DNA of 26,782 nt, taken from the NCBI GenBank assembly GCA_002343445.1, contig DDSP01000026.1:25263-52044 (forward strand), written 5' to 3'. The number at the start of each line of letters is the position of its first letter. The first letter of the stretch is position 1. The notes beneath the pieces are model-generated. The model made no database searches. It was not told where the DNA came from and saw nothing but the letters and a program-made list of their open reading frames with translations. This stretch comes from Chthonomonas sp. UBA2387 (GTDB lineage Bacteria; Armatimonadota; Fimbriimonadia; Fimbriimonadales; Fimbriimonadaceae). Below, in pieces: positions 7,934-15,494 of the stretch. Position numbers and translations under genes: made by a program.

Positions 7934-8796
7934 GACTCGGTTTGACCTCCGCTGGGGCGGTGGCTCCAAAGCAGCTTTGCGCTGAGCTTCATGAGGAAGT
8001 CATTGTAGCCCGCCCGAACCAGCCGCGTCGTTCGATCCGACACGCTCACCTCGACCAAATCGTCGGTCAGCAGGTGCAACTGGTGCTGGCCATCGGCTGA
8101 GAGCACGGCGTCGCCCTGCGGTTCGATGCGGAACTGGATGCGGCTGGCCTCGCTCACGATGAGGGGACGCGCACTGAGCGTGTGCGGTGCGATAGCCGTG
8201 AGCAGGATGCCGCGCAGACTCGGGTCCACCAACGGGCCTCCCGCGGAGAGGTTGTAAGCCGTAGAGCCGGTGGCCGTCGCCGCCAGCACGCCGTCGGCCG
8301 GGTAACTCGTGAGCCCGACGCCGTCCACGGCCACGTTCACCACCACCATGCCGCTTGTGGGCGTACGGTGGATGACGCTCTCGTTGAGCGCGTGCAGCGT
8401 GGCCACACCTTGCCCGTTGCGGACCAGGTCGGTGCGGATCATCATCCGCTCCTCGATGACGCCGGTCCCGTCGAGGAAGCCCTGGATCATGCACTTGGCT
8501 GCCTTCGGTGGGCATTGGGTCACGAAGCCGAAGCGCCCGAAATTGACGCCGAGGATGGGCGTTCCGAGCCGGGAACACCAACCCGCCGCCTTGATCAGCG
8601 TGCCATCGCCTCCCATGGTCACCACGAGTTCGGCGTTGGCGAAGTCGTCGGGCTCGGTGCGATGGGCGCCCACCAGGGCGAACGACTCGCGGTCGGCACC
8701 GACGGTCACGCCGAGTTCATGGAGCCAGGCCACCAGTTCGCGCGCGGCACTGGTCGCCTCGCTGCGGTGGACATTGACGATGAAATTGACGCGCAC
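7930..8796 (-). CDS. nadK: NAD kinase
   Basis: This 288-residue protein phosphorylates NAD to NADP, the cell's route to NADP(H). The phosphate-binding GGDGT is at residues 62-66 within VVTMGGDGTLIKA. FGRFGF (about 86-91) takes the place of the usual G-x-LGFL. LNES (137-140) and TGSTAYNLSAGGPLVDP (about 176-192) are the NAD-binding and active-site segments. The start is GTG at 8796, sharing one base with the TAG stop of the TPR gene (TAGTG). The 3' end overlaps the TTG start proposed for the ABC ATPase. The length is normal for bacterial NadK. Confidence 0.95.
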   Translation of the reverse strand: MRVNFIVNVHRSEATSAARELVAWLHELGVTVGADRESFALVGAHRTEPDDFANAELVVTMGGDGTLIKAAGWCSRLGTPILGVNFGRFGFVTQCPPKAAKCMIQGFLDGTGVIEERMMIRTDLVRNGQGVATLHALNESVIHRTPTSGMVVVNVAVDGVGLTSYPADGVLAATATGSTAYNLSAGGPLVDPSLRGILLTAIAPHTLSARPLIVSEASRIQFRIEPQGDAVLSADGQHQLHLLTDDLVEVSVSDRTTRLVRAGYNDFLMKLSAKLLWSHRPSGGQTES

Positions 8797-10256
8797 TACA
8801 GGGTCCCAGCGGTTCGCATCCGACGAAGGTTCGTCTTGGCCTCTTCATTGTTCGGCGCGATCTTGAGGGCCTCCTCCAGCAGCTTGATGGCCTCTGGTCG
8901 GCGGTTCGTCTGTTCGAGCGCCACGGCAAGGTTGTTCATGGCGGCGACGAACTTCGGATTGGCGGCGAGAGCGTCCCGAAGGGGCTTCTCGGCCGCAGTC
9001 GCGTTGTTGGCCGCAAGGTAGAACAACCCGAGGCCGTTGAGCGCCTCCGCGTTTCGGGGCTGGTCTCGCAGGATCGTCTCGTACTCGGTCTTGGCCGCCT
9101 CGCGTTCTCCCGAAGCCCAAAGGGCGTTCGCGAGGCTGAGGCGGGCACCGTGCAGTTTCGGGTTCAAAGCCAGAGCATCGCGCCACGCGGCGATGGCGTT
9201 GGGCATGTCGTTGACCGCCAACGCGCATGCGGCCATGTTCAGTCGCGCCGATTCGCTTTGGGGGTTCAGCCCAGCAAGCCGCTGAAACATCACGAAGGCG
9301 TCGGAGTATTGCTTGCGGCGCATCAAGAGCACGCCCAAGTTGTTGATCGAATCAAGGTCCGAAGAATTGACCTGAAGCGCCTGACGGTAAGCCGTCTCGG
9401 CGGCGGCGTCCTGCTTGAGTTGCTGGCGCGCGACCCCCAAGTTGAACCAGACTTCGGCCCGTTCGGGGTGACTCTGGCTCAGCGATCCGTACACGTTGGC
9501 CGCCAGGTCGTGTTTGCCCGTGCGGGCGTAGACCTCGCCCAAAGAAAGGCCGATGTTCAGGTCGCGCGGATCGAGCCGGTAGGCGCGCTCGAGATACTTC
9601 AGGGCTCGTCCCGGCTCGCGCTTCTTGAGCAGTACGAACGCGCAGTTCTTGGCGAAGACAACGTTCGTCGGTTCGAGGTTGCTGGCGACACCGAAGCTGG
9701 CTGCGGCACGCTCGAGTTGGTCCGCGTGCTCGTAGGCGATGCCCAGATTGTTCAGGACGTACGGGTCGTTGGGCTTGAGCTTGTTGGCGGTCTCGAAGGC
9801 CTTCACCGCCTCCTTCCAAGTCTCTTGCGCCAGATGGATATTGCCCATGTTGTACCAAGGCTCGAACAGCCCCGGATCGCCTTGGACGACCTTCAGGAAC
9901 TGGGCCAGCGCCTTTTCGTACTGCTTGGTGCCCAAGTAGGCGTTGCCGAGGTTGTTCTGCGCCTCCAAGTCGAGCGGGCGGGCGGTGGCGACGGGCTCCA
10001 GCATGGCGACCGCCTGATCTTCCTTTCGGGCCTGCAGGTACAGGAAACCCAACCAGGCGCGAACGTCGAGTTCGTCGGGGTGGGCTTTGTGAAGCGCCTC
10101 GAAGGCGGCGACCGCATCGTCGAGCGGCTTGCTCCGATAGACCTCGATGGCGGCCTGGAGTTGTTGGGCCAGCGTGACGTCCTGGGTGGTGGGCTGCGCC
10201 TGACCGAGCGTCGCCAGAACGAGCCCCATTGCGGCAAAGAGCTTTGTCAGATTCAT
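8796..10256 (-). CDS. Exported tetratricopeptide-repeat protein
   Basis: A 486-residue protein with an N-terminal signal peptide (MNLTKLFAAMGLVLATLGQA, likely cut after QA), then almost continuous TPR repeats of 34 residues to the C terminus. Typical cores include LEAQNNLGNAYLGTKQYEKA, PYVLNNLGIAYEHADQLERA and DSINNLGVLLMRRKQYSDA; roughly a dozen repeats are visible. TPR arrays bind partner proteins, and no catalytic domain is seen. It is first in the leftward run with nadK, the ABC ATPase and phoU, and its stop touches the nadK start. The location is probably periplasmic or cell-surface. The partner is unknown. Confidence 0.88.
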   Translation of the reverse strand: MNLTKLFAAMGLVLATLGQAQPTTQDVTLAQQLQAAIEVYRSKPLDDAVAAFEALHKAHPDELDVRAWLGFLYLQARKEDQAVAMLEPVATARPLDLEAQNNLGNAYLGTKQYEKALAQFLKVVQGDPGLFEPWYNMGNIHLAQETWKEAVKAFETANKLKPNDPYVLNNLGIAYEHADQLERAAASFGVASNLEPTNVVFAKNCAFVLLKKREPGRALKYLERAYRLDPRDLNIGLSLGEVYARTGKHDLAANVYGSLSQSHPERAEVWFNLGVARQQLKQDAAAETAYRQALQVNSSDLDSINNLGVLLMRRKQYSDAFVMFQRLAGLNPQSESARLNMAACALAVNDMPNAIAAWRDALALNPKLHGARLSLANALWASGEREAAKTEYETILRDQPRNAEALNGLGLFYLAANNATAAEKPLRDALAANPKFVAAMNNLAVALEQTNRRPEAIKLLEEALKIAPNNEEAKTNLRRMRTAGTL

Positions 10257-10381
10257 GGGTACGACGTTGCCTTCGGCATCGCCTCCGGGGGCTCAGTTTA
10301 CACGTCGCCCGCCCCAGCGGTGGGACTGCGAGCTCTCCGGTCAAGTTCGGACCAAGTTTGCCGACAATTCAAGCAAGCACC

Positions 10382-10648
10382 ATGCGCACGCAAGTCCAGC
10401 CCCGGAGAAGCAGCCTGTCCATTCTCGACGCGAGGTTCGCGTCAAGGGCAGACGCTCTGGCGAACCTGTATCGGATGTTGCGCAAGCAAGCGCCCACCAT
10501 GGACCGGGCCGAACTGGAGAGCCGCCAGCGTGTCTGGATCGCCACCCTCGGCCATTTGGGTGTTTCCCAAGCCCTCGCCGAGGAAGGGTGGAGCGAGCTC
10601 TTGGGCCTTGCCCGAAGCGAGCCCGCCGTCGCCGAAGACGTCGCCTAG
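10382..10648 (+). CDS. Small hypothetical protein (88 residues)
   Basis: This unrecognised 88-residue reading frame runs from ATG at 10382 to TAG at 10646-10648. It is rich in Arg, Ala and Leu and should be mostly helical; no signal peptide or membrane span is seen. The segment RVWIATLGHLGVSQALAEEG looks like an amphipathic helix pair. It lies in the gap between the divergent TPR gene and the GH20-like gene, 15 bases before the latter. A GACAAT hexamer just upstream could be a weak -10. Codon usage resembles the neighbours, which supports it being real, but no function can be offered. Confidence 0.6.
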   Translation: MRTQVQPRRSSLSILDARFASRADALANLYRMLRKQAPTMDRAELESRQRVWIATLGHLGVSQALAEEGWSELLGLARSEPAVAEDVA

Positions 10649-10650
10649 CC

Positions 10651-10656
10651 CATAAT
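10651..10656 (+). promoter_or_regulatory. CATAAT -10-like box seven bases before the GH20-like start
   Basis: CATAAT ends seven bases before the ATG at 10664, where transcription would begin at or next to the start codon. This resembles leaderless arrangements known from Deinococcus and some other phyla. No clear -35 hexamer was found. Confidence 0.4.
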
Positions 10657-10663
10657 CAGGGGC

Positions 10664-13231
10664 ATGTTGCTCGCACTCGCCGCTGCAGCGGTGCTCAACG
10701 TTGGGTTCAAGTACACGGCAGCGGAGGGCCTGAACCTCTCGTTGCAGGGCATCCCGATCGTTCAAGGGTCTTGGTTCCAGTACTACGCCCCGGGTTGGAC
10801 CAAGGGCTACTACAGCTCGATCTACAACCCGCAGACGGTGACCCGCGAAGCCGACGGCTCGACCGTGGTCGTGTTCCGATCGGGCGACGGCAAGGTGAGC
10901 GGGCGTCACGTCTACCGCCCCGACGAGACCGGGGTGACCGTGGACTACGAATTCGCGTGGCACTCGGACGAGCCCGCGATGGTCGAGTTGGCCGCCGGCA
11001 TGCTGTGGGCTCCGGCCCTCACCCACGGCTCGATCCGCATCGACGGCGGGGAAGGCCGCTCGCTCGACAAACGCGAGTTCCAGGGCAGCGGATTCGAGCG
11101 GCGCACGTTCGGCCCAACCGGCTCCGAATTCCGATTCTTTGCGCCCGTGGGCGAGGTGGTGGCGAGTTCGCCTCAGAACGGTTGGGTGTGCTTCGACGGT
11201 CGGGGCTACAACCAGAGCTGGGCCCAGAACAAGGACCTGTTTTGGTTCGGTTCGACCGGTGTGCCCGTCGCCAAGGACAGCCCCGCTAGGCTGTCCCTGC
11301 GGTGGTCGCTGACGCCAGGGCAGTCCGCAGGCGCAGCCATTGATCGCGTCGAGATCGCGACCGCGCCACGACAGATCGAGGGGGCGCGCGAGGTCGGCAA
11401 GCCCCTCCCGTTGGTGCCCCGACCCAAGTTCTACGAACCCCGCGAAGGAGTGCTGGACCTCGGCCAGTACCCGCTCATCCGCGTGCCACAGGGCGACTTG
11501 CAGTTGGGGACGGAGTTCACCCAGACCCTCTATTCGCGTTGGGAGCCGGAGCGACCGTCGCGGCGCGGTCAGCAGACCGTCATCGAAGTGGTCCGCGAAG
11601 ACCTCAAGCTGCCGGCCGGGGCGTATTCGATCGAAGTCGGGCCGACGGGAGCGAAGGTGCGCGGACAGGACGACGCCGGGCTGATCCAAGGCATGCGCAC
11701 GCTAGCCAAGATCGCCGTTCCGTACGAGGGGCGTCTCGGCTTGCCGTACTGCCGCATCGACGACTGGCCGCGCCTCGACTGGCGGGGCGTCCACTTGTTC
11801 GTGGGGCCGCAAGCGCTCGACTTCCATCAGATGTTGATCACGCGCGCCCTTGCGCCTCTGGGCTTCAACAAGATCGTCCTGCAATGCGAACGGTCCGATT
11901 GGCTGTCCACCCCGGGCATCCAGACGTCCATGACGATGCCGCGGCGAATGCTCAAGGCGGAATTCGACTACCTTCGCTCGAGGGGCATCGAGCCCATCCC
12001 GCTGATTCAGAGCTTCGGGCATATGGAGTGGCTGTTCGCCAACGGACAGAACAGGGAATTGGCGTTCAACCCGGATGTGCTGTATTCGGTGGACCCGCGC
12101 AAGCCTGCCACGCGCCATCTGCTGTCGGCGCTGTGGGACGAAGCCATCGAACTGCTCGAGCCCAAGACCATCCACTTCGGGCTGGACGAGGTGGACATGC
12201 GAGGGTGGCCCGAGGACCCGGCGCTGGTCACCGAATTGTGGGGCATCCAGCTGCCGTTCTTGGCCGAGATCGCCAACCGGCACGGGGTCTACATGATGCT
12301 GTGGGGCGATAAGGGACTTGCACCCGGTGAGGCCATTGACGCCGCGCTCGGCGATACGCCGCAAGACGCGGCGGCGAGGCGCAGGGCGATTCCCTCCAAC
12401 GCCATGATCGCCGACTGGCACTACAAGGACGATCCCAACTCCGAGGGCTTCTTGGCTTCGCTCAAGTTGTGGAAGAAGGAGCGGAAGAACCCCATCGCCA
12501 GCACGTGGTTCCGACCCAACAACATCCGGGGTTTCGTGCGCGCCGCAGCCGAAGAAGGCGTGGGCATGTTGCAGACGACGTGGGCGGGATACGAGAGCAA
12601 CGAACGCAATATGCTGCGCGCGTTCCACCAGTTCTCGGCGATGGTGCTGGCCGCCGACTATGCGTGGACAGGGCGCATGGATCTGCCGAGCGAACTCGAC
12701 TACGACCCCGTGGACCTGATGGGCCGCATGCTGTACGGGCCGGTGGGCACGCTTCGCCCGCAGCCGGGCTTCTTGATCACCGAGGGCGAGCCCAGGCCGC
12801 TGGGGGACTACCAGATTCCCATCTCGGTGGCCAAGGCGTTCCGCCACTCGCTGACGCAAGAGGGGGCGGCGGGGCCGCTGGAGATGGAGTTCAAGGTGGA
12901 TCGCGACGGCACGGCCGTGGTGATGGCTTTGGATTGCCTCTCGCGTTTGAACGATGGCGATCTCGTCGGGACGGTCGAGATGGCGTTCGCCGATGGCGGT
13001 TCGCGAAAGGTCGAGTTGCGCTATGGCGAATGGCTGCGCGCCTACCAGGACGAGCAGGCGGCGATCTTCGCACCCCGTGTGGACGGATTGGCCCTGGCGC
13101 ACCTACCCGTGTTCGACTCGGCCGAACGCGAAAACCGCGTGCGCCGTTTGGAGAAGGTCAGCGTGACCGTCCCCTCGGGCCTTGGCGGACTGCGGATTCA
13201 CGGGATGACATTGCTGGGCCTCTCGCGTTGA
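10664..13231 (+). CDS. GH20-like glycoside hydrolase (beta-N-acetylhexosaminidase-related)
   Basis: An 855-residue protein with a short hydrophobic N terminus (MLLALAAAAVLNV) that could be a weak signal peptide. Residues 1 to about 245 form a beta-rich domain I cannot name. From about 250, PLVPRPKFYEPREG through GLIQGMRTLAKI resembles the GH20 N-terminal helper domain. The catalytic barrel follows, with YCRIDDWPRLDWRGVHL and the diagnostic HFGLDEV, where D508-E509 is the Asp-Glu pair for substrate-assisted catalysis. GH20 enzymes remove terminal N-acetylhexosamines from chitin, peptidoglycan or glycans. The motif is H-F-G-L-D-E rather than the common H-x-G-G-D-E, so substrate may differ. A C-terminal domain of about 170 residues is unassigned. 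The gene stands near sugar-uptake genes but not in an operon with them. Confidence 0.78.
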   Translation: MLLALAAAAVLNVGFKYTAAEGLNLSLQGIPIVQGSWFQYYAPGWTKGYYSSIYNPQTVTREADGSTVVVFRSGDGKVSGRHVYRPDETGVTVDYEFAWHSDEPAMVELAAGMLWAPALTHGSIRIDGGEGRSLDKREFQGSGFERRTFGPTGSEFRFFAPVGEVVASSPQNGWVCFDGRGYNQSWAQNKDLFWFGSTGVPVAKDSPARLSLRWSLTPGQSAGAAIDRVEIATAPRQIEGAREVGKPLPLVPRPKFYEPREGVLDLGQYPLIRVPQGDLQLGTEFTQTLYSRWEPERPSRRGQQTVIEVVREDLKLPAGAYSIEVGPTGAKVRGQDDAGLIQGMRTLAKIAVPYEGRLGLPYCRIDDWPRLDWRGVHLFVGPQALDFHQMLITRALAPLGFNKIVLQCERSDWLSTPGIQTSMTMPRRMLKAEFDYLRSRGIEPIPLIQSFGHMEWLFANGQNRELAFNPDVLYSVDPRKPATRHLLSALWDEAIELLEPKTIHFGLDEVDMRGWPEDPALVTELWGIQLPFLAEIANRHGVYMMLWGDKGLAPGEAIDAALGDTPQDAAARRRAIPSNAMIADWHYKDDPNSEGFLASLKLWKKERKNPIASTWFRPNNIRGFVRAAAEEGVGMLQTTWAGYESNERNMLRAFHQFSAMVLAADYAWTGRMDLPSELDYDPVDLMGRMLYGPVGTLRPQPGFLITEGEPRPLGDYQIPISVAKAFRHSLTQEGAAGPLEMEFKVDRDGTAVVMALDCLSRLNDGDLVGTVEMAFADGGSRKVELRYGEWLRAYQDEQAAIFAPRVDGLALAHLPVFDSAERENRVRRLEKVSVTVPSGLGGLRIHGMTLLGLSR

Positions 13232-13252
13232 CGAAGGACCCACCACCAGAAG

Positions 13253-13304
13253 CTAGGCGTCGAGCAGGGCGGCGATGCCGGGCCTTCCAGAACTCGAGGC
13301 TGGC
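13253..13304 (-). pseudogene. Decayed copy of the 3' end of pgk
   Basis: This stretch closely matches the true pgk 3' end at 16508-16571. It shares TAGGCGTC, then a 20-base block (AGCAGGGCGGCGATGCCGGG), then CCTTCCAGAA and CTCGAGGCTGGC. It differs by a ten-base deletion and a one-base deletion. In the minus-strand reading it still encodes GIAALLDA followed by a stop, but nothing upstream extends into PGK. It marks the left border of the island whose right border is intact pgk. Confidence 0.8.
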
Positions 13305-13318
13305 TTTGAGAGACATCT

Positions 13319-13329
13319 TATGATATGAT
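13319..13329 (+). promoter_or_regulatory. Overlapping TATGAT -10-like boxes ahead of the island's first gene
   Basis: TATGAT occurs at 13319-13324 and again at 13324-13329, inside an AT-rich patch that stands out from the GC-rich surroundings. The next ATG is at 13356 with GAGGAA at 13345-13350. No -35 box with good spacing was found, so this is only a candidate promoter. Confidence 0.35.
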
Positions 13330-13355
13330 GAGATTGGTTTCGGTGAGGAAAGCTT

Positions 13356-13844
13356 ATGGACCCAGAAGAAGAGGAACCCGTAGAGGAAGATCCGGTAGCC
13401 ATCGAGGTTGCGGCGTTCGGCGAGTTTCTCGATGAGTCGGAAGACGACGAGGAGATACCAGAGAAGGTCCTTGAACCCTGCTCGGCCCGCCCTTGGCCCA
13501 ACTGCGTCTTGTACCTCGCCGGCGAACCGTGGGTGAACCCCGCTGCCGAGGGATCCGGTCTTTGGCCGAGCACCGGGCTTTCGATGCCGACCAATCCTCC
13601 TTTCTTTGGGCTGCTCTGCGACACGGTCTATACGATGCCGGACGGACTCCGCGAATTGGTGCGCCCCTTAGGCGTCCCAAGCGGTCAAACCGGGCCAATC
13701 GGAGGCGTCGTTCATGTGGAACGAGTTGCCGTCGGAACACGTTGGCGGCACATCTACCGAGTTGAATTTTACCGCAAACGGTTCCACCATGCGAAGTCGA
13801 GCGGAAACTCTCGCCACCTGGTTACACCCATCGAGGTTGCTTGA
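13356..13844 (+). CDS. Hypothetical acidic protein; probably the 5' part of a frameshifted gene
   Basis: Starts at ATG 13356 with a good ribosome site (GAGGAA, five-base spacing) and would give 162 residues. The first 35 are strongly acidic (runs of E and D), followed by a Pro/Trp-rich stretch, LEPCSARPWPNCVLYLAGEP. Coding character fades after about 13675 and passes to the next frame, which carries the gene at 13714-14313. Removing one C from the CCC at 13676-13678 joins the two into one 318-residue frame (GV-QAVKPGQSEASF across the join). The C-terminal 50 or so residues in this frame are therefore probably not native. No family recognised. It could be a true frameshift, a sequencing error, or two overlapping genes. 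Confidence 0.55.
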   Translation: MDPEEEEPVEEDPVAIEVAAFGEFLDESEDDEEIPEKVLEPCSARPWPNCVLYLAGEPWVNPAAEGSGLWPSTGLSMPTNPPFFGLLCDTVYTMPDGLRELVRPLGVPSGQTGPIGGVVHVERVAVGTRWRHIYRVEFYRKRFHHAKSSGNSRHLVTPIEVA

Positions 13845-14313
13845 CGGAATTCGCATCATGCTCAAACGCGACGAGGCCGACTGGAACGAAAGCGGGGAAT
13901 CCCATTGGTTCAGCGTTTCTTACGATACGAACAAGATTGCGACTGCGGACGAACTCCACCACGCGAACCAGATGAAACGGTGGGACAACGACTTCTTGGT
14001 CTTGCCTTACGCCATCATTTACGATGTGTTCTTGGATGACAGCGTCCTGGTGAGCGAGGGATTGGTGGCAGGTGCTCTGGACCTGTACATGTCCAAGGTC
14101 GTGAACCACCATTGGTCGCGCAACTACTCGATGTTCGCAGAGGCTCAATGGGCAGCTGCATTGGCCAAGAAAGGTAACGCCGAACAGGCGCAACAATGCA
14201 TAGATTACGTTCTCTCCCACCAGATGCGCGAAGGCAAAGCCACCAACCGCGATCTAATGTGGCTGGCGCTTGCCGAAAAGTGGATCGGCGATTCGGAATA
14301 CGTGTTTCGATGA
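13714..14313 (+). CDS. Hypothetical protein; probably the 3' part of the same frameshifted gene
   Basis: This frame gives 199 residues from ATG 13714 and is open upstream to 13672. It overlaps the preceding gene by 131 bases in another frame; a later ATG at 13789 would reduce the overlap. The first part looks mixed alpha/beta (for example ESHWFSVSYDTNKIATADEL). The last 57 residues (from AQWAAALAKKGNAEQAQQ to DSEYVFR) look helical and TPR-like. That 57-residue end is repeated almost exactly at 15315-15486. Its stop overlaps the ATG of the lipoprotein gene that follows (ATGA, 14310-14313). No family recognised. Confidence 0.6.
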   Translation: MWNELPSEHVGGTSTELNFTANGSTMRSRAETLATWLHPSRLLDGIRIMLKRDEADWNESGESHWFSVSYDTNKIATADELHHANQMKRWDNDFLVLPYAIIYDVFLDDSVLVSEGLVAGALDLYMSKVVNHHWSRNYSMFAEAQWAAALAKKGNAEQAQQCIDYVLSHQMREGKATNRDLMWLALAEKWIGDSEYVFR

Positions 14314-15299
14314 CCATTATGGGTTTGCACAAGTCTCTGTCTTTGTTTGTGTTGGTCATCTGCATCGTTTCTTGTGGTGGCTCCAGCAGGCTCGGGTCTA
14401 GTACTGCTGGTGGAGATTCTGGTGGCTCTGAAGTCTTCGCAGCTACAGAGGTTCTTGTTCCCGAACGGAACCTGTATGCGGTGTCCGACGATGCGCAAGT
14501 ACTGGTCGGAGGCAACGTCTACATTCGGAATGGAACGACAACCGTCGTGGCAGCACCCGCCGGGGCGGGCGTTGCCTTTGACCACCTCACTCCCGACGGT
14601 ACAGTGGCCATCGGGAAGTACGGGCGGCCGTATCCGCACGGCAACATGCTGCTGGCATACTCTCCCGAGTTCGGCGTCGTGGACTTCTACAAGCCGCAGC
14701 GCTCCGACCTCCAGTTTCGCGGTCTAGACCCCGACGGCACAGTGTGGATCACGCACGGGGGCGTCGCCGGCGGCCAAGCAGGCGCCTTCAAGTGGAAGTA
14801 TCCCGGCCCAGAAGTCCCCGTCACGGGCGAGGAGGTGCCGCCTTGGCTCGCGTTCGACGGCGCGGACACGACGCCGGAGGGCTACTACGAGCATAGGCTC
14901 TTTCGAGCCAGCCCCAATCGGCAGTGGGCAATCGGCTGGGCGCGGACCCGCCTGGAGGACGGCTCAGTGCGAATGGACTGGCTTCTCTGGAGCGTGACCG
15001 CTCCGCCGGAACGACTGCCACTGGAGCTTGGCGCCGCGGAACGAGTGGACGATACGGGAAAAGTGATCACCGGTGCCGAATGGGTGACGCCCTCCGAACT
15101 CGAGTACCGCGTTTGGGTTCGAGGCCACCCAGTGGTCACCTTGGCCGAAGCGTTGCGTCTAGGGGGTGCAGACGTATCAGCGTCGCCCCTCCTGAAGATC
15201 GCTGGCTATTCTCCGAACAGGCGTCTGCTGATCTGTACGGATCCGCTCGAGACGGGCTATCGCCACTTCCTGCTGCGTGTGGACCCCGAGGGCAAGTGA
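14310..15299 (+). CDS. Island lipoprotein, copy 1 (unknown function, possible beta-propeller)
   Basis: A 329-residue protein with a lipoprotein signal peptide: MTIMGLHKSLSLFVLVICIV, then SCGG with the acceptor cysteine at about 29 (about 26 if translation starts at the second ATG, 14319). After a Gly/Ser-rich linker the mature part is beta-rich. Repeated turns of the type LTPDGTVAIG, LDPDGTVWI and SPNRRLLI resemble blades of a beta-propeller or HAF-type repeats; that fold is inference. The start overlaps the upstream stop (ATGA), suggesting coupled translation. The first 150 bases are visibly richer in T than the rest of the window, hinting at recent acquisition. It pairs with the paralog at 15495-16475. 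Confidence 0.75.
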   Translation: MTIMGLHKSLSLFVLVICIVSCGGSSRLGSSTAGGDSGGSEVFAATEVLVPERNLYAVSDDAQVLVGGNVYIRNGTTTVVAAPAGAGVAFDHLTPDGTVAIGKYGRPYPHGNMLLAYSPEFGVVDFYKPQRSDLQFRGLDPDGTVWITHGGVAGGQAGAFKWKYPGPEVPVTGEEVPPWLAFDGADTTPEGYYEHRLFRASPNRQWAIGWARTRLEDGSVRMDWLLWSVTAPPERLPLELGAAERVDDTGKVITGAEWVTPSELEYRVWVRGHPVVTLAEALRLGGADVSASPLLKIAGYSPNRRLLICTDPLETGYRHFLLRVDPEGK

Positions 15300-15303
15300 G
15301 ACG

Positions 15304-15486
15304 ATGGCGGCGCGGGCTCAATGGGCAGCTGCATTGGCCAAGAATGGAAACGCCGAGCAGGCGCAACAATGCATAGATTACGTTCTCTCCCACCAGATGC
15401 GCGAAGGCAAAGCCACCAACCGCGATCTCATGTGGCTGGCGCTTGCCGAAAAGTGGATCGGCGATTCGGAGTACGTGTTTCGATAG
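15304..15486 (+). CDS. Duplicated 57-residue module as a stand-alone small gene
   Basis: ATG at 15304 opens 60 residues: MAAR, then a copy of the C-terminal 57 residues of the gene ending at 14313. It starts four bases after the stop of lipoprotein copy 1 and ends eight bases before the ATG of copy 2. Of five base differences from the parent segment, four are silent and one changes Lys to Asn. It may be a translated leader that couples the two lipoprotein genes, or a non-functional remnant of the duplication. The new ATG lies in non-homologous junction sequence. Confidence 0.5.
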   Translation: MAARAQWAAALAKNGNAEQAQQCIDYVLSHQMREGKATNRDLMWLALAEKWIGDSEYVFR

Positions 15487-15494
15487 GAGCGGCG

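Noticed and set aside
13253..13624. A 123-codon minus-strand frame ending in GIAALLDA
   Set aside because: Only the last residues come from the pgk remnant; the rest is antisense to the acidic island gene and has low-complexity Ser runs.
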